A stretch of 64,000 nt of DNA from Adineta steineri (lineage: Eukaryota > Rotifera > Eurotatoria > Adinetida > Adinetidae): positions 9,077 through 73,076 of the forward strand of contig CAJNOI010000265.1 of the NCBI GenBank assembly GCA_905250115.1, read 5' to 3'. The notes under the pieces were generated by a model, which was given only the letters and a program-made list of their open reading frames with translations, had not been told where the DNA came from and searched no databases. The position numbers were made by a program, and so were the translations under genes. Shown piece after piece: positions 22,168 to 35,792 of the stretch (the stretch's first letter is position 1; each line of letters opens with the position of its first letter).

Positions 22168-23912
22168 ATGTTTATCGCCATAATTTTACTTACGATTCTT
22201 ATTTGTTTGATTACAATTTATTTATACAAAATAAAATCTTCCTATGATTATTTTGTACGTCGAAATATTCCTGGTCCATCACCTCAATTCTTTTTTGGTC
22301 ATTATTTAACATTATGGAATGTACCATTTTATTCACGTCAAATTCAAAAATGGACTCAACAGTATGGTAATATTTATGGTATATTTGAAGGAATACGTCC
22401 AGTATATGTTGTATCTGATGTTGATTTTTTGCAAGAAGTTTTTGTTAAACAATTTTCATCATTTCATTCACGTCGACGACCGTTTATCACACGTAATTTC
22501 AAAGGTAATCGAGGACATTTATTCTCTGCTCAAGCTGATCAATGGCGACGTCAACGGCATGTTATCAATCCAACATTTTCAGCAGCAAAATTAAAAACGA
22601 TGACACCATTAATAAATCAATGCATTGAATCATTCATGAGTAAAGTAAATGATATGAATGGTGCAGAATTTAATATCTATACCTTGTACAAACGCATGAC
22701 TATGGATGTTATATGTGAGTATAAAAATATTTTTAGCCCGTTTTTTTCTGAAACGATTAGATTAATTTGTAGGTCGTTGTGCATTTGGTATTGATACAGA
22801 TATGCAAAATGATATAGACAATATTTATATGAAAAAATCGATTGCTTGCTTTGAAATTGATATTGAAAAATTATTCATTGTGAAATTATCGAATGTAATG
22901 CCATTTCTTATTCCATTATTAAGCCAAATTTTTAGATTTAGTCTTCTTATGACTAGAATAAAGCAAAAATGGTTATCGAATAACGCATCTAAAGATGATG
23001 ATAAGCCTGCAATATGGCTCATCGGACGATTAGAAGAAGTTCTAAAGAAAAGATTGACATCTGAAACTAAACGTACAGATTTACTCCAATTAATGTTAGA
23101 TGCAGCAACAGAAGATGAAATTAAGGTGAGATTATATTAAAAAGAAATCCTATATGTTTTCTTTTCCAACGGTTTAATATTCTTCTACAGGATGATACAT
23201 CAGAAGCATTATCATCGAAAAAATTACACTATAATGAAGTTGTTCTTAATACTTTCTTATTTATGCTTGCTGGCTTTGAAACAACTTCGAATACTTTAGC
23301 ATTTGCAACGTCTGCTTTGGCAACAACACCTCATGTTCAGAACAAGCTACAAATGGAAATCGATGAAATATGGAATGATGATATTGATAATCTTGATTAT
23401 GATATTATAGCTAACATGACATATTTGGATATGTTTGTAAAAGAAGTTCTTCGAATGTATGGTATATCAACTCAGGCAATTACTCGAGAAAGTAATGCAT
23501 CAGTGAACATTTGTGGTCATCAGATTGAAAAAGGTGAGGGAGAATGATAATGGCGTTGTTCTCGTTTAGAAATAATAAAATAATCTTTGTTTTAGGTTGT
23601 GTGATTTTACCAGATGTTTATTCAGTTCATTATGATACTGATATTTGGGGTCCACAAGATCCAAAATTATTTGATCCTGAACGACACTCTGTAAAACGTC
23701 ATCCTCTTGCCTATCTGGCCTTTGGTATGGGACCTCGCAATTGTGTAGGAATGCGGTTTGCTCTGATGGAATTAAAAATGTGTTTAGTACGTCTATTACG
23801 TTCATACACAGTTCATCCTGGTGAGAAATTTCAAGAAGGCATGACTCTAACGGAAAAATTTGTTATTACGCCAGAAGCTATCAATATTCGTTTGGAAAAT
23901 AGACATCTATAG
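22168..23912 (+). CDS. Cytochrome P450, clan-3-like (CYP3/CYP6-type)
   Basis: Four exons (22168-22714, 22773-23125, 23191-23533, 23596-23912), GT-AG and in frame, give 519 residues, normal for a microsomal P450. An N-terminal TM anchor (about 2-20) is followed by a Pro-rich hinge (I-P-G-P-S-P). Further landmarks are helix C W-R-R-Q-R (126-130), the I-helix oxygen-activation motif A-G-F-E-T-T (327-332), helix K E-V-L-R (385-388), P-E-R-H in the PERF position (about 442-445) and the heme loop F-G-M-G-P-R-N-C-V-G with the axial Cys at 464. All catalytic elements are present. Likely an ER monooxygenase for xenobiotic or endogenous lipophilic substrates; the substrate is not predictable. Subfamily is a judgement from the heme-loop and I-helix wording only. 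Confidence 0.9.
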
Positions 23913-24069
23913 ATCTTTGAATATGTTTCTATTTCTTGTGTATCAAAAATAAAAAGTCTCAAGACGGCTTAGAGGCAACCAACTAGTGATGATGTTGAAT
24001 TTTCAAAGCTATAGGATTGTTAAGTAACTCTACAGAAGATATGTTATTATCTGTGACAGAATCATCATT

Positions 24070-25419
24070 TTAGTCAGAGCAGTCCGCTGGACTATTGTGA
24101 AATATAAATCGAAGAACGGGTAATGTACTTGTAGCTACATAAGTGTACGAAAACTGATACGAAGTAATCGCTCCACTTTGAATTAAGAAACTACTTGTGC
24201 CTCTTTTTGCACATGAAGATGCTGCAATGTATCTACATGTAAAATTTACTTCATATTTTTAATCACTTAACGGTTGTCGTTGAAGTTACAATAATAAAAA
24301 AATGATCATACGTTAACTGCTTCAGAGAAGAGAGCGTGATAATTAATGTGCTTGTGGCCGAGGTGGAAGTCATTTGTGATGTAATTAAAATTGGTTAGAT
24401 TTTGCTTGATAATGCCTTCATAGAATAGTACATTCCTAGAAGTTGAAGTTGTTTTTGATGTTGTACCTATTAATAGTTATGCACATTTAATAAGTATCAG
24501 ATTTTCTCGATTTTAAAGAATTTGGAAGAGACATGATGTACATGGATGAGAGAGGTGATTTTTCTTATGCACTTGTCGTGATGGTGGTCGTCTGCGTTAT
24601 GGATGATGATGTTGTTGTCGCAGCTGTAAGTAATGGAATAAAGAATAAGTTCTTTTATTAACATAGTAATTCTACTTACTTGTTACTGTAGTTAATAACG
24701 TAGTTGTTTGTACATTTTTTTGCTAATTCATAATACACAGATAAGTAACGCATGAGAAGAAATGTAGAGCACTCACATAGATCCAACTCAAGTAAAGCAG
24801 TTGCAAGTCCACACAACAGAAGGATACCTATCATACTTAGATAAAGTAAGCAACAAATTGGATGGAATATACATGCTCTACATATTTGATAAATACAATA
24901 AAAATAGAAAGTTCATCAAATTACTGTTTATTTCGTCTTCTTTTTAATTCTTCATCAGCATTCATCAATTAGAGATTACAATATAAAAATACTTTCTACT
25001 CAAAAGACAGAAGACTCACCGATCTAGGTAGAGGTTTTGTGTTCTTGTTGGAATGAACCGATGCTATAGAAGAGATATTTAAATGTAAAATGTCAATTAT
25101 GTTAAGATCACTAATATCAGTACACATACCCTAGGTGATCTTGCGTTGACGATGATATTCCATCATTTTGTGGCCAGCTTTTTTCAGTATCGAGCTTTAC
25201 ATTCTTCGACTAGATAATATGTAATATAAAATCAATCAATTAATTCTTATTCAATATACAAAAAACTGACCAATGCAAATGAAGGATTTATAATAGTTTG
25301 TCTAGGAATGAATGAAATTCTTTTTGGATTGACGTGAAGCCAAAAAGGTACGTGGTAATGGTATATCTTGGTCGTCCCTTTTGATATATGACAATATATG
25401 AATGAATTTTGAATTAAAA
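24070..25419 (-). pseudogene. Exons of a Thr-rich membrane protein, probably degenerate
   Basis: Several minus-strand segments have coding character and splice signals: 25419-25271, 25209-25130, a short exon near 25063-25020, a TM-coding segment at about 24900-24775 (C-L-L-Y-L-S-M-I-G-I-L-L-L-C-G-L), Thr/Ser-rich segments at about 24635-24570 and from 24466, and a terminal segment ending at the stop 24070-24072 (preceding residues T-L-P-V-L-R-F-I-F). The order cytosolic part, TM, Thr-rich stalk and C-terminal beta-like domain resembles the mucin-like protein at the left edge. However, no ATG heads the first exon, and the phase after 25130 leads to a stop in the next exon. I read it as a decayed gene or one with a model I could not resolve. 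Confidence 0.38.
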
Positions 25420-25954
25420 CTACACAAAATTGAAGAAAGAAGTCAACTAAAATAAGTGCATAATACCGTATAAGGTAAACAGAAATGTTATAAAGAAAGA
25501 ACTGATGATTTTATAATGAAATAAAATTTAGCAACACGGAATGAATTCGTGAATTTTAATAACGTCAAATCTGTATCATTAATCGATATTTATTAGGTAC
25601 TAGTTCGTATTCTAAAAATCAAAGTTATCACTTCTTTTCAAATGTAAATATGTAAAAAATAGTTTCGAAACAAATCGATGCAATTTCTATTGTGTAAAAT
25701 ATTTCTCGCCTGAATTCTATGGTATCATGTACTTTTTTATTCATATATTCTCTCAACGATAGACGTTTTACTGATAAAAATATAATTAATTTTCTTTTTT
25801 TTCTCTTCGAATCGAAGTTGATTTGTACATTTTTATTAAACCTCTATTTAACTCGATATGACGTAACTGTAAGATAATCATTATGGTATGAACATATTTT
25901 ATTGAATTTAATAAGAAAAAAACATGAATATAGAAAGTGACTTTTTGTAAATTT

Positions 25955-26173
25955 TTAATTATAATAGTAACCAGTTGTTTGATAAGGATTATATCCTGCA
26001 TGATTATATCCAGCATGTTGATAATATGGTTGTTGATAATAATTATAAGATCCATCTTTTGGATGAACAGCCCTTTTCATTTTGTGTCCAAGTGAGAAAA
26101 TAATCTTAGTCAAAATACTGCCTGCAACTATACCACCAGCAAGAATACCGATCTGTGCTAATATATGCTCCAT
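25955..26173 (-). CDS. Small membrane protein with Tyr-rich tail (72 residues)
   Basis: Intronless. Residues 7-28 form a Gly/Ala-containing hydrophobic segment (I-G-I-L-A-G-G-I-V-A-G-S-I-L), followed by a basic stretch (H-K-M-K-R) and a low-complexity tail with repeated Y-Y, Q-P-Y-Y and H-A-G-Y-N units. A short membrane protein exposing a Tyr/Gly/Asn-rich tail is plausible; function unknown. A clear TATA box sits about 35 bp upstream of the ATG, which supports it as a real gene despite its size. Confidence 0.6.
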   Translation of the reverse strand: MEHILAQIGILAGGIVAGSILTKIIFSLGHKMKRAVHPKDGSYNYYQQPYYQHAGYNHAGYNPYQTTGYYYN

Positions 26174-26199
26174 ACCGTTTCAAAATAATCAAGAAAAAT

Positions 26200-26218
26200 G
26201 ACGTCTCTTTTATATATT
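26200..26218 (-). promoter_or_regulatory. TATA box and CRE-like GACGTCA upstream of the 72-residue protein
   Basis: On the minus strand AATATATAAAAG is followed at once by AGACGTCA, all within 30-45 bp of the ATG. The short distance implies a leader of only a few bases. Confidence 0.5.
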
Positions 26219-27451
26219 CTCAACGTATTGAAATTAGCGTCAATCATCCATAGCAAACATCGCATATGACTGACTATACTCGATAAACGAGGAAGAGCAA
26301 AAAATATGATAATGTCATATTTTTTTTAACAAGCATAATATTACAAATCATTAATAACACAAAGACGAAAAAAAACGTGATTTTTGCCAGATAGACTCTG
26401 TAATTACATTGCACGTTTTAATACATCGATATATATGGTCGATCTGATCTAGTCCTCAGGCATTGTATAGTAAAGTATATTGAAAATAGCCAATCAACAT
26501 TAGTTATAGATTATGATAAACTGAAAAATATATCATCCTAAAATTAAAAAAAAAGCGTTCAATTCTTTCATAAAAGTATTATTGCTTGTTTAGACTAGAG
26601 GTCGCCAACTGTTTTGAATTTGTTTTCTATCTACGATATCTGTTATCCATGTTTGCATAGAAGTTTATGTTTCCAAGTGTTGCAAAATATCGTCAAACAC
26701 CATCAACATTTTGCTTTCTTATTCAATGAATTTTTAAAAATATTTATATAATTATCAATCTTATACCTCCATATCATTGCTTTCAGTTATGCATATGATT
26801 TTGCTAATATATCATTGCAATGATGTAAATTTCGACAAGCAATTATGATGATGATAGGTACCACATCACTTATTTGCACATGTTTATGTACTATTGATCA
26901 ATACTTAGTTACATTATCCAATGTATCATTACGTTATGTGAGTCGAATAAAAATATCTTATCGAATTGTTACTGTCGTGACCATCATTTAGTGTCTTCAT
27001 TCAAATCTATCAATAGTAAATACATGTATTAGTATGAATTCTACACTTACTACTTATATTCCGATAGTTTGTTTTCGTTGAACAACAGGGCGATCGATAA
27101 TTGATGAAAATGACATTTTCAGAAATGCTTTTTTATCGATTTAAAAAAGACTCCATTTTCATATATTCTCTGAAATAGATGTTTTTCCTCTCATAGATTC
27201 GTTTTAAAGTACATTGACGCGAATAACAATTGATATTATTCTTTCTATACTCGCAGATATTAATAACGAGAGAAAGATGTCTTTTTCGATTCATTCCAAA
27301 AAACATGAAGAAAAATAAGTTTTATCGCTTTTGTTTAGTCATTAATAGAAAAATTATTTATTATGAAAAAAAAAGATTTTGAAGTAGAAATAAACAAATA
27401 CTAGTGTTCTATATCCTCAGTTCATGTGAAGGTCAAAATATATTTAACATT
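26219..27451. other. Intergenic, no gene recognised
   Basis: About 1.2 kb of AT-rich sequence between the two minus-strand genes, without ORFs, repeats or RNA signatures that I could support. Confidence 0.5.
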
Positions 27452-29116
<1,665 letters not shown>

Positions 29117-29508
29117 TTTCTTGCTTGCTTAAATGTATGCAATATGGAATGAGGGTTCATCGTAAAAGTTAAGGCCTTTAAATAGGTATGATGATGACGA
29201 TTTGACAAGGACAAAAAAGTTATTTATCAATCATCTTGTTTATATGAAAATATGAATGTACTTCTCAATATTGGTATAGATAACGTCTTTGATCGATACA
29301 TCATGACTCAAAGTAGAGAAACGCCTTCATAAACGGTAACTGTACTAATGAAATGTATGTCTAAACTAGTAAACAACACAACAACAATGAGTCAATCGTC
29401 GCAGTTACCTTAACTGACAACGCTCAATAACATAAAAGTAGACCTTGATTCAGACAATTAACTTTCTTTTCTTTACTTCATTGTGAAGTAAAAAAGAAGG
29501 GATTTTTC

Positions 29509-29578
29509 GAGGGTGGGTGTGTGGGTGAGGACGAATCTTTTCTTTACCTAAACCTACGCCCACACCCACACACTCAAG
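29509..29578. repeat. Telomere-like hairpin family copy, longest arms
   Basis: GAGGGTGGGTGTGTGGGTG faces CCCACACCCACACACTC around a core with GAATCTTTTCTTTA. Outer bases CGAG/CTCAAG match other copies. Confidence 0.75.
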
Positions 29579-30514
29579 TATATTTTAATTTTTAATAAAA
29601 CCCATCTAGAGATTATAATACAATATGCATAATGCAGGCTTTATTTCGAAGTACCCGTTCAATTCTTTTTTTTGTTAGTATGTTATTTGATTTTGATTTT
29701 AGAAAATTCATGTTAGAGAGACATAAAAGTAGACATCTTGTGCCGGTTTTTTTTATGAAAAAATGCAACTTTAGTACATGTTAGCGTTTGTCCTTCTTCT
29801 CTTCTCATTTTCAATATGAACTCATATTGAAGATTATGATAGACTTTTAAAATTTTGTGAATAAATTCATCAAACGTCCGATGAATTAGCTAATACTGTT
29901 TGATAAACCATAAAATCCTTGAAAAAAAATTATTAATGAAAAATAGAGTCCTCTATATTGAATATTTATTAACCTTTTTCTATTGGATACACATGACATC
30001 ATTTCATGAGTAATGTGTAGGCGATATAACGTAAATACTCATGACGAATATTTGACGCAAATCGATCTTTTCAACCAGTTAGTTTCGCAAAATGTAATAA
30101 GAATAACAAAACGAAAATAATCAAGACATAAACAAGATTTCATATATGTGCACTAGTTACAAAATGATACCGAACAAATTTGATAGCTGCAAAACATGAT
30201 TATAGGACTAAAATCAAATAGACGAATAAATTTATTCTATTTGAGATTAATTCAATAATCTAATTCAAACGAAAAATAATACGAGAAAACGTAATTAGAT
30301 TAGTTTTTATAAGGTATCTAACTTTTGTTTTATTTTCGAATATATATATATTCTGATTTATAACTTTGTTAATATGTATAAATATGAATTAAAATTATCG
30401 AAGTTTTAAAATAGAATATGATTAATATTATTTTCATTTTTTTTAGGATTGCAATAAATCTTTATAATTAATAGTATATTTATTAACTAACTTCACTGAT
30501 AAATTGCATACAAA

Positions 30515-30935
30515 ATGAATAATCCTGATTTAGAAAATCATAAATATAAATATTTAACAACTCCATTTATTTAATCAACTTCAGTTTTTGATCAATATTA
30601 AAGCATGGAATTATATTACAGTACAAAATCATGACAAAATTTATCTTTATTATGAACAAGCAATTTTTGGCATCATATCTTTTTCTGTAGAAGATTTACA
30701 AACATATGTTCATGTTGTTTTCCATATATTTCTTATGACATCATCTACCTCCTATCGGAAATGATAGTATGCCAATTCCTTACTTGAAAAATTTCGATAT
30801 TTATTACCAATCACATTTAATGAAAGTCATGTTACGAAAACTCTGTTTTATATATTACATTCTATTGAATGTTAATCATCTTGATATACTATGGCATTTA
30901 TTAGTCAGAAAGAATAGCTATGATTCAAATTAAAT
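30515..30935 (+). pseudogene. Possible decayed coding segment
   Basis: Codon-like sequence appears in pieces: a 19-codon start at 30515, an open stretch from about 30600 to 30765, and another containing L-L-E-K-F-R-Y-L-L-P-I in a different frame from about 30780. Stops and frame changes interrupt it every 50-150 bases. No family recognised. Confidence 0.25.
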
Positions 30936-31267
30936 TTATGTAAAAAAAGAGCAATAGAACTATTAAAAGTTGCTTCTTAGTAATAATTACTCATTCCTTT
31001 ACATGATTGATTGATTTATAAATTCCATCCAATCTGTCTCCCACATCAATATAAATAGTATCTTAAACTGTTTTAATATCATTGTATGAATAATCTTACA
31101 CATGTGCATACACACTCTCTTAGTGTTAAATCATAAACAATCAGTTATATTTTATAAATCATAACGCCTCGTGTGACCTTTTCTTTTCTCTCAAAACAAC
31201 CCACAAAAACAACAGAGAAAAAAAGAAAAAAAATAGTGTTCTGTTTTCTTATCGTCATTGGTATGTG

Positions 31268-31332
31268 TGACGTACATGGTTGTCATACAGAAAGCAAAAA
31301 GAAAATAAAAATGTGTCATATTATAGACGTCA
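31268..31332 (+). promoter_or_regulatory. Two CRE/AP-1-type sites upstream of the bZIP gene
   Basis: TGACGTA at 31268-31274 and GACGTCA at 31326-31332 match cAMP-response/AP-1-like sites. Their position just before a bZIP gene would fit autoregulation; this is inference. Confidence 0.4.
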
Positions 31333-31354
31333 ATTCTATCTCTATCACGATGTG

Positions 31355-31486
31355 ATGACGGTTTTGCGCGGGAGTATTGTGCAGAACGAAAAACATGTAT
31401 CGATAGACGACTTATATAAAACATCTACCGATGCTGAAGATTCAGACAGTAATATTATTGTATACAATCAATTTTATTGTCACTAG
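31355..31486 (+). promoter_or_regulatory. Upstream ORF (43 codons) before the bZIP start
   Basis: ATG at 31355 opens a 43-codon frame ending at TAG 31484-31486, 11 bases before the bZIP ATG at 31498. It is preceded by a minimal ATG-TGA at 31350. The codon pattern (D-D-L-Y-K-T-S-T-D-A-E-D-S-D-S) looks coding-like. If transcribed as drawn, the bZIP would depend on reinitiation or leaky scanning. Alternatively part of this frame is an upstream exon whose junction I did not identify. Confidence 0.4.
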
Positions 31487-31497
31487 ACTCACTAATT

Positions 31498-32178
31498 ATG
31501 TGTATGGACACACCACATTTAGATAGTCAGAATTTTCAATCGAAGGGTTCAATCATTGAAACTAAAGAAGAACCATTAGACAATGCAAGATATTTGATAA
31601 GTTCATCAGAAAATAGTCCTACATCCTGTGGTGGTGATGATGATAATGATATCATCGAATTTGGTCCAATTAAAGTTAAACCACGTAAAAAACCAGCTCC
31701 TACATTAGCTACTGGTCGTCGATCAAAATATGAAACTTTAAGTCCAGAAGAAGAACAAAAACGTGATTTAAGACGAGCACGTAATCGTGCTGCTGCTGAA
31801 CGTGTACGTATAAATCGTTTAACTGTTGAACAACAATTACAAGGACAAATCGATGCATTAGAACAGCAAGAAGAAAACTTATCAAGTCATGTAGATATGC
31901 TTGAACAGCATAAACTTCGTTTAGAAACACGAATTCTTACACATGATAAAATATGTTCAAATATGAATTCAATGAATATACTAGATGATTATCTACCTGC
32001 ACCTACTGTAAATAATACTTCAACATTTAAACAAATGGAACAAGTATCTCAATTTGATTTTGATGAATTGTTTCCTGAATCAACTTCATCTGTACAAATG
32101 CAACAAAATAATATGTTGAATTTTCCATCAACTATAATCTCCGATGATGATTTCTATGATCCATTGATGGATTTATAG
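31498..32178 (+). CDS. bZIP transcription factor, Fos/AP-1-like
   Basis: Intronless as drawn; 226 residues from the first in-frame ATG (a TTG seven codons earlier is unlikely to start translation). The basic region (about 85-109) has R-R-A-R-N-R-A-A-A-E-R-V-R, the N-x-x-A-A-x-x-x-R signature with Val in place of the usual Cys/Ser. A leucine zipper follows (about 110-148). Right after the zipper, L-T-H-D-K-I-C matches the L-x-x-H-x-x-x-C ending typical of Fos and BATF/JDP relatives. The N-terminus has K-E-E-P-L, a sumoylation-like context, and an acidic patch; the C-terminus is acidic (D-D-D-F-Y-D-P-L-M-D-L). A nuclear DNA-binding dimerising factor; exact orthology unresolved. Confidence 0.82.
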   Translation: MCMDTPHLDSQNFQSKGSIIETKEEPLDNARYLISSSENSPTSCGGDDDNDIIEFGPIKVKPRKKPAPTLATGRRSKYETLSPEEEQKRDLRRARNRAAAERVRINRLTVEQQLQGQIDALEQQEENLSSHVDMLEQHKLRLETRILTHDKICSNMNSMNILDDYLPAPTVNNTSTFKQMEQVSQFDFDELFPESTSSVQMQQNNMLNFPSTIISDDDFYDPLMDL

Positions 32179-34544
32179 TTGTAAAACAAATGTATTAAAA
32201 TTCAGTTTATTTTCTACTATGATAGTTTGTAATTATATATAATCTTTTAAAGATATAAAGCTTTTTTTATTGTTAGTGTGTTGTCATGATAAATATGAAA
32301 TCAATCGGGCTTGTCGCACGATAAAAAAAACCAGACTATATTAGTCATAAAAAAAGAATGAATAATAACAATTTCGTATTTTCATTTTCAAAAGCTCGAA
32401 TCAATGATTTTTTCAATTAGATTTGCTAATTTATATTTTGAAAAAAAACAGACAAGTAGAAAATGAAATAAGTTTTTTTTTGATTGACATAATTTATTAT
32501 TTTCAAGAGCTTTCTTTTCGTCTCTTATTCTTCTTAAGAATTAATGTAAGCATTACTACATGTATATGTACTATGCATTCTGGTTGACAGGATAAATAGC
32601 AATCATTGTGTTTATTATTCCCAACAAACGATTTGATGACATTAAATATATTTTGTATTTATCAAGGTTTGCAAAATATATTAATATTCAATGAATGTAT
32701 GTAGATGAAAATAAAATAAATTTTTATTTTGTATAATACGAATAATGTGTATTATAACTCACGAATAGGTACGTGCAAATAAAAAATTTTCATATGGAAT
32801 TTATTAATATATTATATGAGTACAGATTGATAAATTTACTTTGCAATAGTACGTTATCAAATAACATTCTTTGTTTTTTCTATGACAATATTGATGATTG
32901 TAGGAATAATTCTAATAATATATATTAAATTTTATATCATGAAAAGAATGAGAAGAACAACTTGACCTATGCGATGAAATCGATCAGATTTGAAAGATTT
33001 TAGGAAGAAAAACAAAAGTCCAATTATAAATTGATTAGTATAAGATTTATTGTTAATGATATATAATCGAAAAGAAATCTCATATCTTCAGGAGGACTAT
33101 GAAAACAAGATAAGAATATCTAAAATTGGAAGTTTTATATTCGACGGGCTTTATCGTGCAATAAGAAATATGTATTGCTAATGACATCTTCTTTCCATAT
33201 TTTATTCTTTTTCCATCTATGAAAAAAGAAAAGTAATCAAATTTTTTCTCTACTTTACAATGGATTTCAAAAACTATAAAAAATTTATTATAATAACCCA
33301 CTAGACATCTATTTGCCGTCAGTAGAGTATTACGTAGATAACAAAAAATTTGATAAAATTTCTACTAGTGATGTAACATTAGGAATAGTTCTTGTAATAT
33401 TAAAATATACTATGTCTATTACATAGTTATTAGTATTAAAATGTAATCTTATGTTCTGATATTATATTATATTAAAATTATTCAGTGTTGACATATTACA
33501 CATTTATTTTTAATTCTTCTTGACAAGACATTCATAACTAAACAATAGATAATTTAAGTTTGAAAGATTTTGAAATAGAATATAATTATGTTTGACCTGA
33601 AATTTTCCGAAGTCTAGTCAGACATCTTATATATTTTGGAATAGAAGAAAAAACACAATGATGACAGCTTGACATTAAATAATTCTAATGTAAATCAATA
33701 TTGTAACGCATTAGATTTAGTATTAATACTGTTACTCTTATGATATTTTTAATTAAAACTATTTAATTATTTGATTCTATTTACCAATCTATAATTTAAT
33801 ATGTAATTATTTAGACTTATTATATTTTATACATCATATTTAGTAGACATCAACTATAAAAAGTACTTTCAAAAAATAAAATTAATTAGAATGTATTTGT
33901 TTGATGTTAATTTTATATATAGTAATAAAGTCTCGTGATACAATTTATTTATCTATCCGAACAGAAAGTCCTTAAAGTTATTTAATAATAAATCTAGTTT
34001 TTAATAAGATTTATTTATTAACTCATATAAGTTCTTTGTAGATTATTAGAATATTTTTATTCTACTCTCAAATTATTCACATCATATATTCTCTAATTTT
34101 AACATATACGCTATTCATTTATAATATTTTTCTATTTATATACGTCTGTACCGATGGTATAGACGAAATATCACATCATCAGTAATCAAAATATTCTTAG
34201 CATTAATTATTTTTAAAAATATGAAAAAAAATTCAAAGTATATAATTACTTGTTAATATAAATTTTATTAATCAATTCATCAATATTTTTAAGAAAAATA
34301 TCTTCGTAAATAATAATAATACCTTGAAAAGAAATAATGACTACTTGATTTAATGAACTTCATATCATCTGTAAATTGTAATTATCACATCAGATCTCAA
34401 ATCATGAGTAATTTTTTTACTGAAAAAACTGATGACCTTGATAATGTAAGAAGTCTTTCTTTTTTTTATTCTTCCTAGATTTGGAGAATATAAACAATAA
34501 ATAAATACAACATTAAAAACAACAGGCAAAATTTTCTTTTTCTT
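32179..34544. other. Intergenic, very AT-rich; no gene recognised
   Basis: About 2.4 kb with no coding or repeat structure that I can support. The minus frame at 33080-33301 has no recognisable features. Confidence 0.55.
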
Positions 34545-35792
34545 CTACAATTCTGAAACAAATGATGCTTCAGAACTAAATATTGACATTGTAGGTGCTA
34601 ATGATGAATGTCGACTTTGTTCATACATTAAATTTGTTTGTTTTGTTGTGATTGATAAACGCTGATTATTTAAATTCATGTCGGAATTATTATTATCTGA
34701 TATTATTGTTTTCATTGGTATTTTTTGTTTTTTTGTCCGAGTAGAAATATTATTTCGAGCTTGTGGTAATGCTAAATTTCTTTTAATCGCTGTTTTTTCA
34801 TGTAAAAATTGATTATCATTTGTTGATAAACAACAATAAAAAACACGTTTAAAACTTAAACGAAATATTTCACTAAGAAATGCATATACAATTGGATTTG
34901 TTGATGAATTAACAAATAAAAGAAATTGTGATATACTCGATGTTGGTACAAGTATTGAACTTGTTTGAGGTAATAGTTCACTTGTTGTTATAACTTGAAA
35001 TGCCCAATATGGTGAACAACAACATATATGTACACTGATAACAGCTAAAACTAAAACAGATACTTTTCGTCGTGTACGTATTGATGTACGTGAACGACGA
35101 TGTTGTTGTGATACTTGATGCTTTAATCGACGAACTATTTGTATATAAAAATATGTCATTAAACTAAGTGGTAAAACAAATGTTATTGTTGATGTATATG
35201 CAACAAATATACTATACAATACACGAGATTCTGCATAAGGAAAATTAATAGTACATTGAACTTTTGTTGGTGACGTATTTTGTATTGCTGTAAATGCAAT
35301 AATAGGTAACATTAATATAAATGAAAGTATCCATGTTAATATTAAAAGTAAATTTGGATTAACACGTGAACGCCATGTAACAGATTTTGATGAATGACAA
35401 ACAGCTAAATATCTATCAAATGATAATAAAGCTAAGATAATAATTGATGTAAATTGATTAACACCTTGTGTAAGAAAAAATAATTTACATACAAAACCAC
35501 CGAATATCCATGCACGTGTTATAAGTGATGAAACAAAAAATGGTATACCACTTAAAAAGACAAGATCAGATAAAGCTAAATGTAATAAATATGTATTTGT
35601 AACAGTTTTTAATCGACCATAATTAAGTACAACATATATAACAAGTAAATTTCCCACAACACCAATAAACATTACAATAACCAAAAGTATAGAAAAAATT
35701 GATATAAATAAACTATTTTCAATAATTGTTGAATCAGCTATACAAATATATGAATTGTTTACAAGAATACAATTGCTATGATTATTATTCAT
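34545..35792 (-). CDS. Class A (rhodopsin-like) peptide GPCR, somatostatin/allatostatin-C-receptor-like
   Basis: Intronless, 415 residues. Extracellular sequons (N-H-S, N-N-S) precede seven TM segments. Landmarks are G-N-L-L-V-I-Y in TM1, L-A-L-S-D-L-V in TM2, a Cys at the top of TM3 with a partner Cys in the second extracellular loop, D-R-Y-L-A-V-C-H at the end of TM3, C-C-S-P-Y-W in TM6 and N-S-S-T-N-P-I-V-Y-A-F-L-S in TM7, then a Cys-containing helix 8 (F-Y-C-C-L). The S-T-N-P-I-V-Y-A-F-L-S wording and T-N-T-Y-L-L-H-L-A-L-S-D fit the somatostatin/opioid/allatostatin-C receptor group. A long Ser/Thr-rich tail offers phosphorylation sites. Ligand not predictable. Confidence 0.9.
   Translation of the reverse strand: MNNNHSNCILVNNSYICIADSTIIENSLFISIFSILLVIVMFIGVVGNLLVIYVVLNYGRLKTVTNTYLLHLALSDLVFLSGIPFFVSSLITRAWIFGGFVCKLFFLTQGVNQFTSIIILALLSFDRYLAVCHSSKSVTWRSRVNPNLLLILTWILSFILMLPIIAFTAIQNTSPTKVQCTINFPYAESRVLYSIFVAYTSTITFVLPLSLMTYFYIQIVRRLKHQVSQQHRRSRTSIRTRRKVSVLVLAVISVHICCCSPYWAFQVITTSELLPQTSSILVPTSSISQFLLFVNSSTNPIVYAFLSEIFRLSFKRVFYCCLSTNDNQFLHEKTAIKRNLALPQARNNISTRTKKQKIPMKTIISDNNNSDMNLNNQRLSITTKQTNLMYEQSRHSSLAPTMSIFSSEASFVSEL

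Larger units (their letters stand above)
29117..31267. other. Intergenic; hairpin and a possible gene relic
   Basis: About 2.1 kb. It holds the telomere-like hairpin at 29509-29578 and an exon-like but interrupted stretch at 30515-30935. The rest is AT-rich and uninformative. Confidence 0.5.

Noticed and set aside
31477..31497. Start of the bZIP seven codons upstream
   Set aside because: That codon is TTG; the first ATG in frame is 31498.
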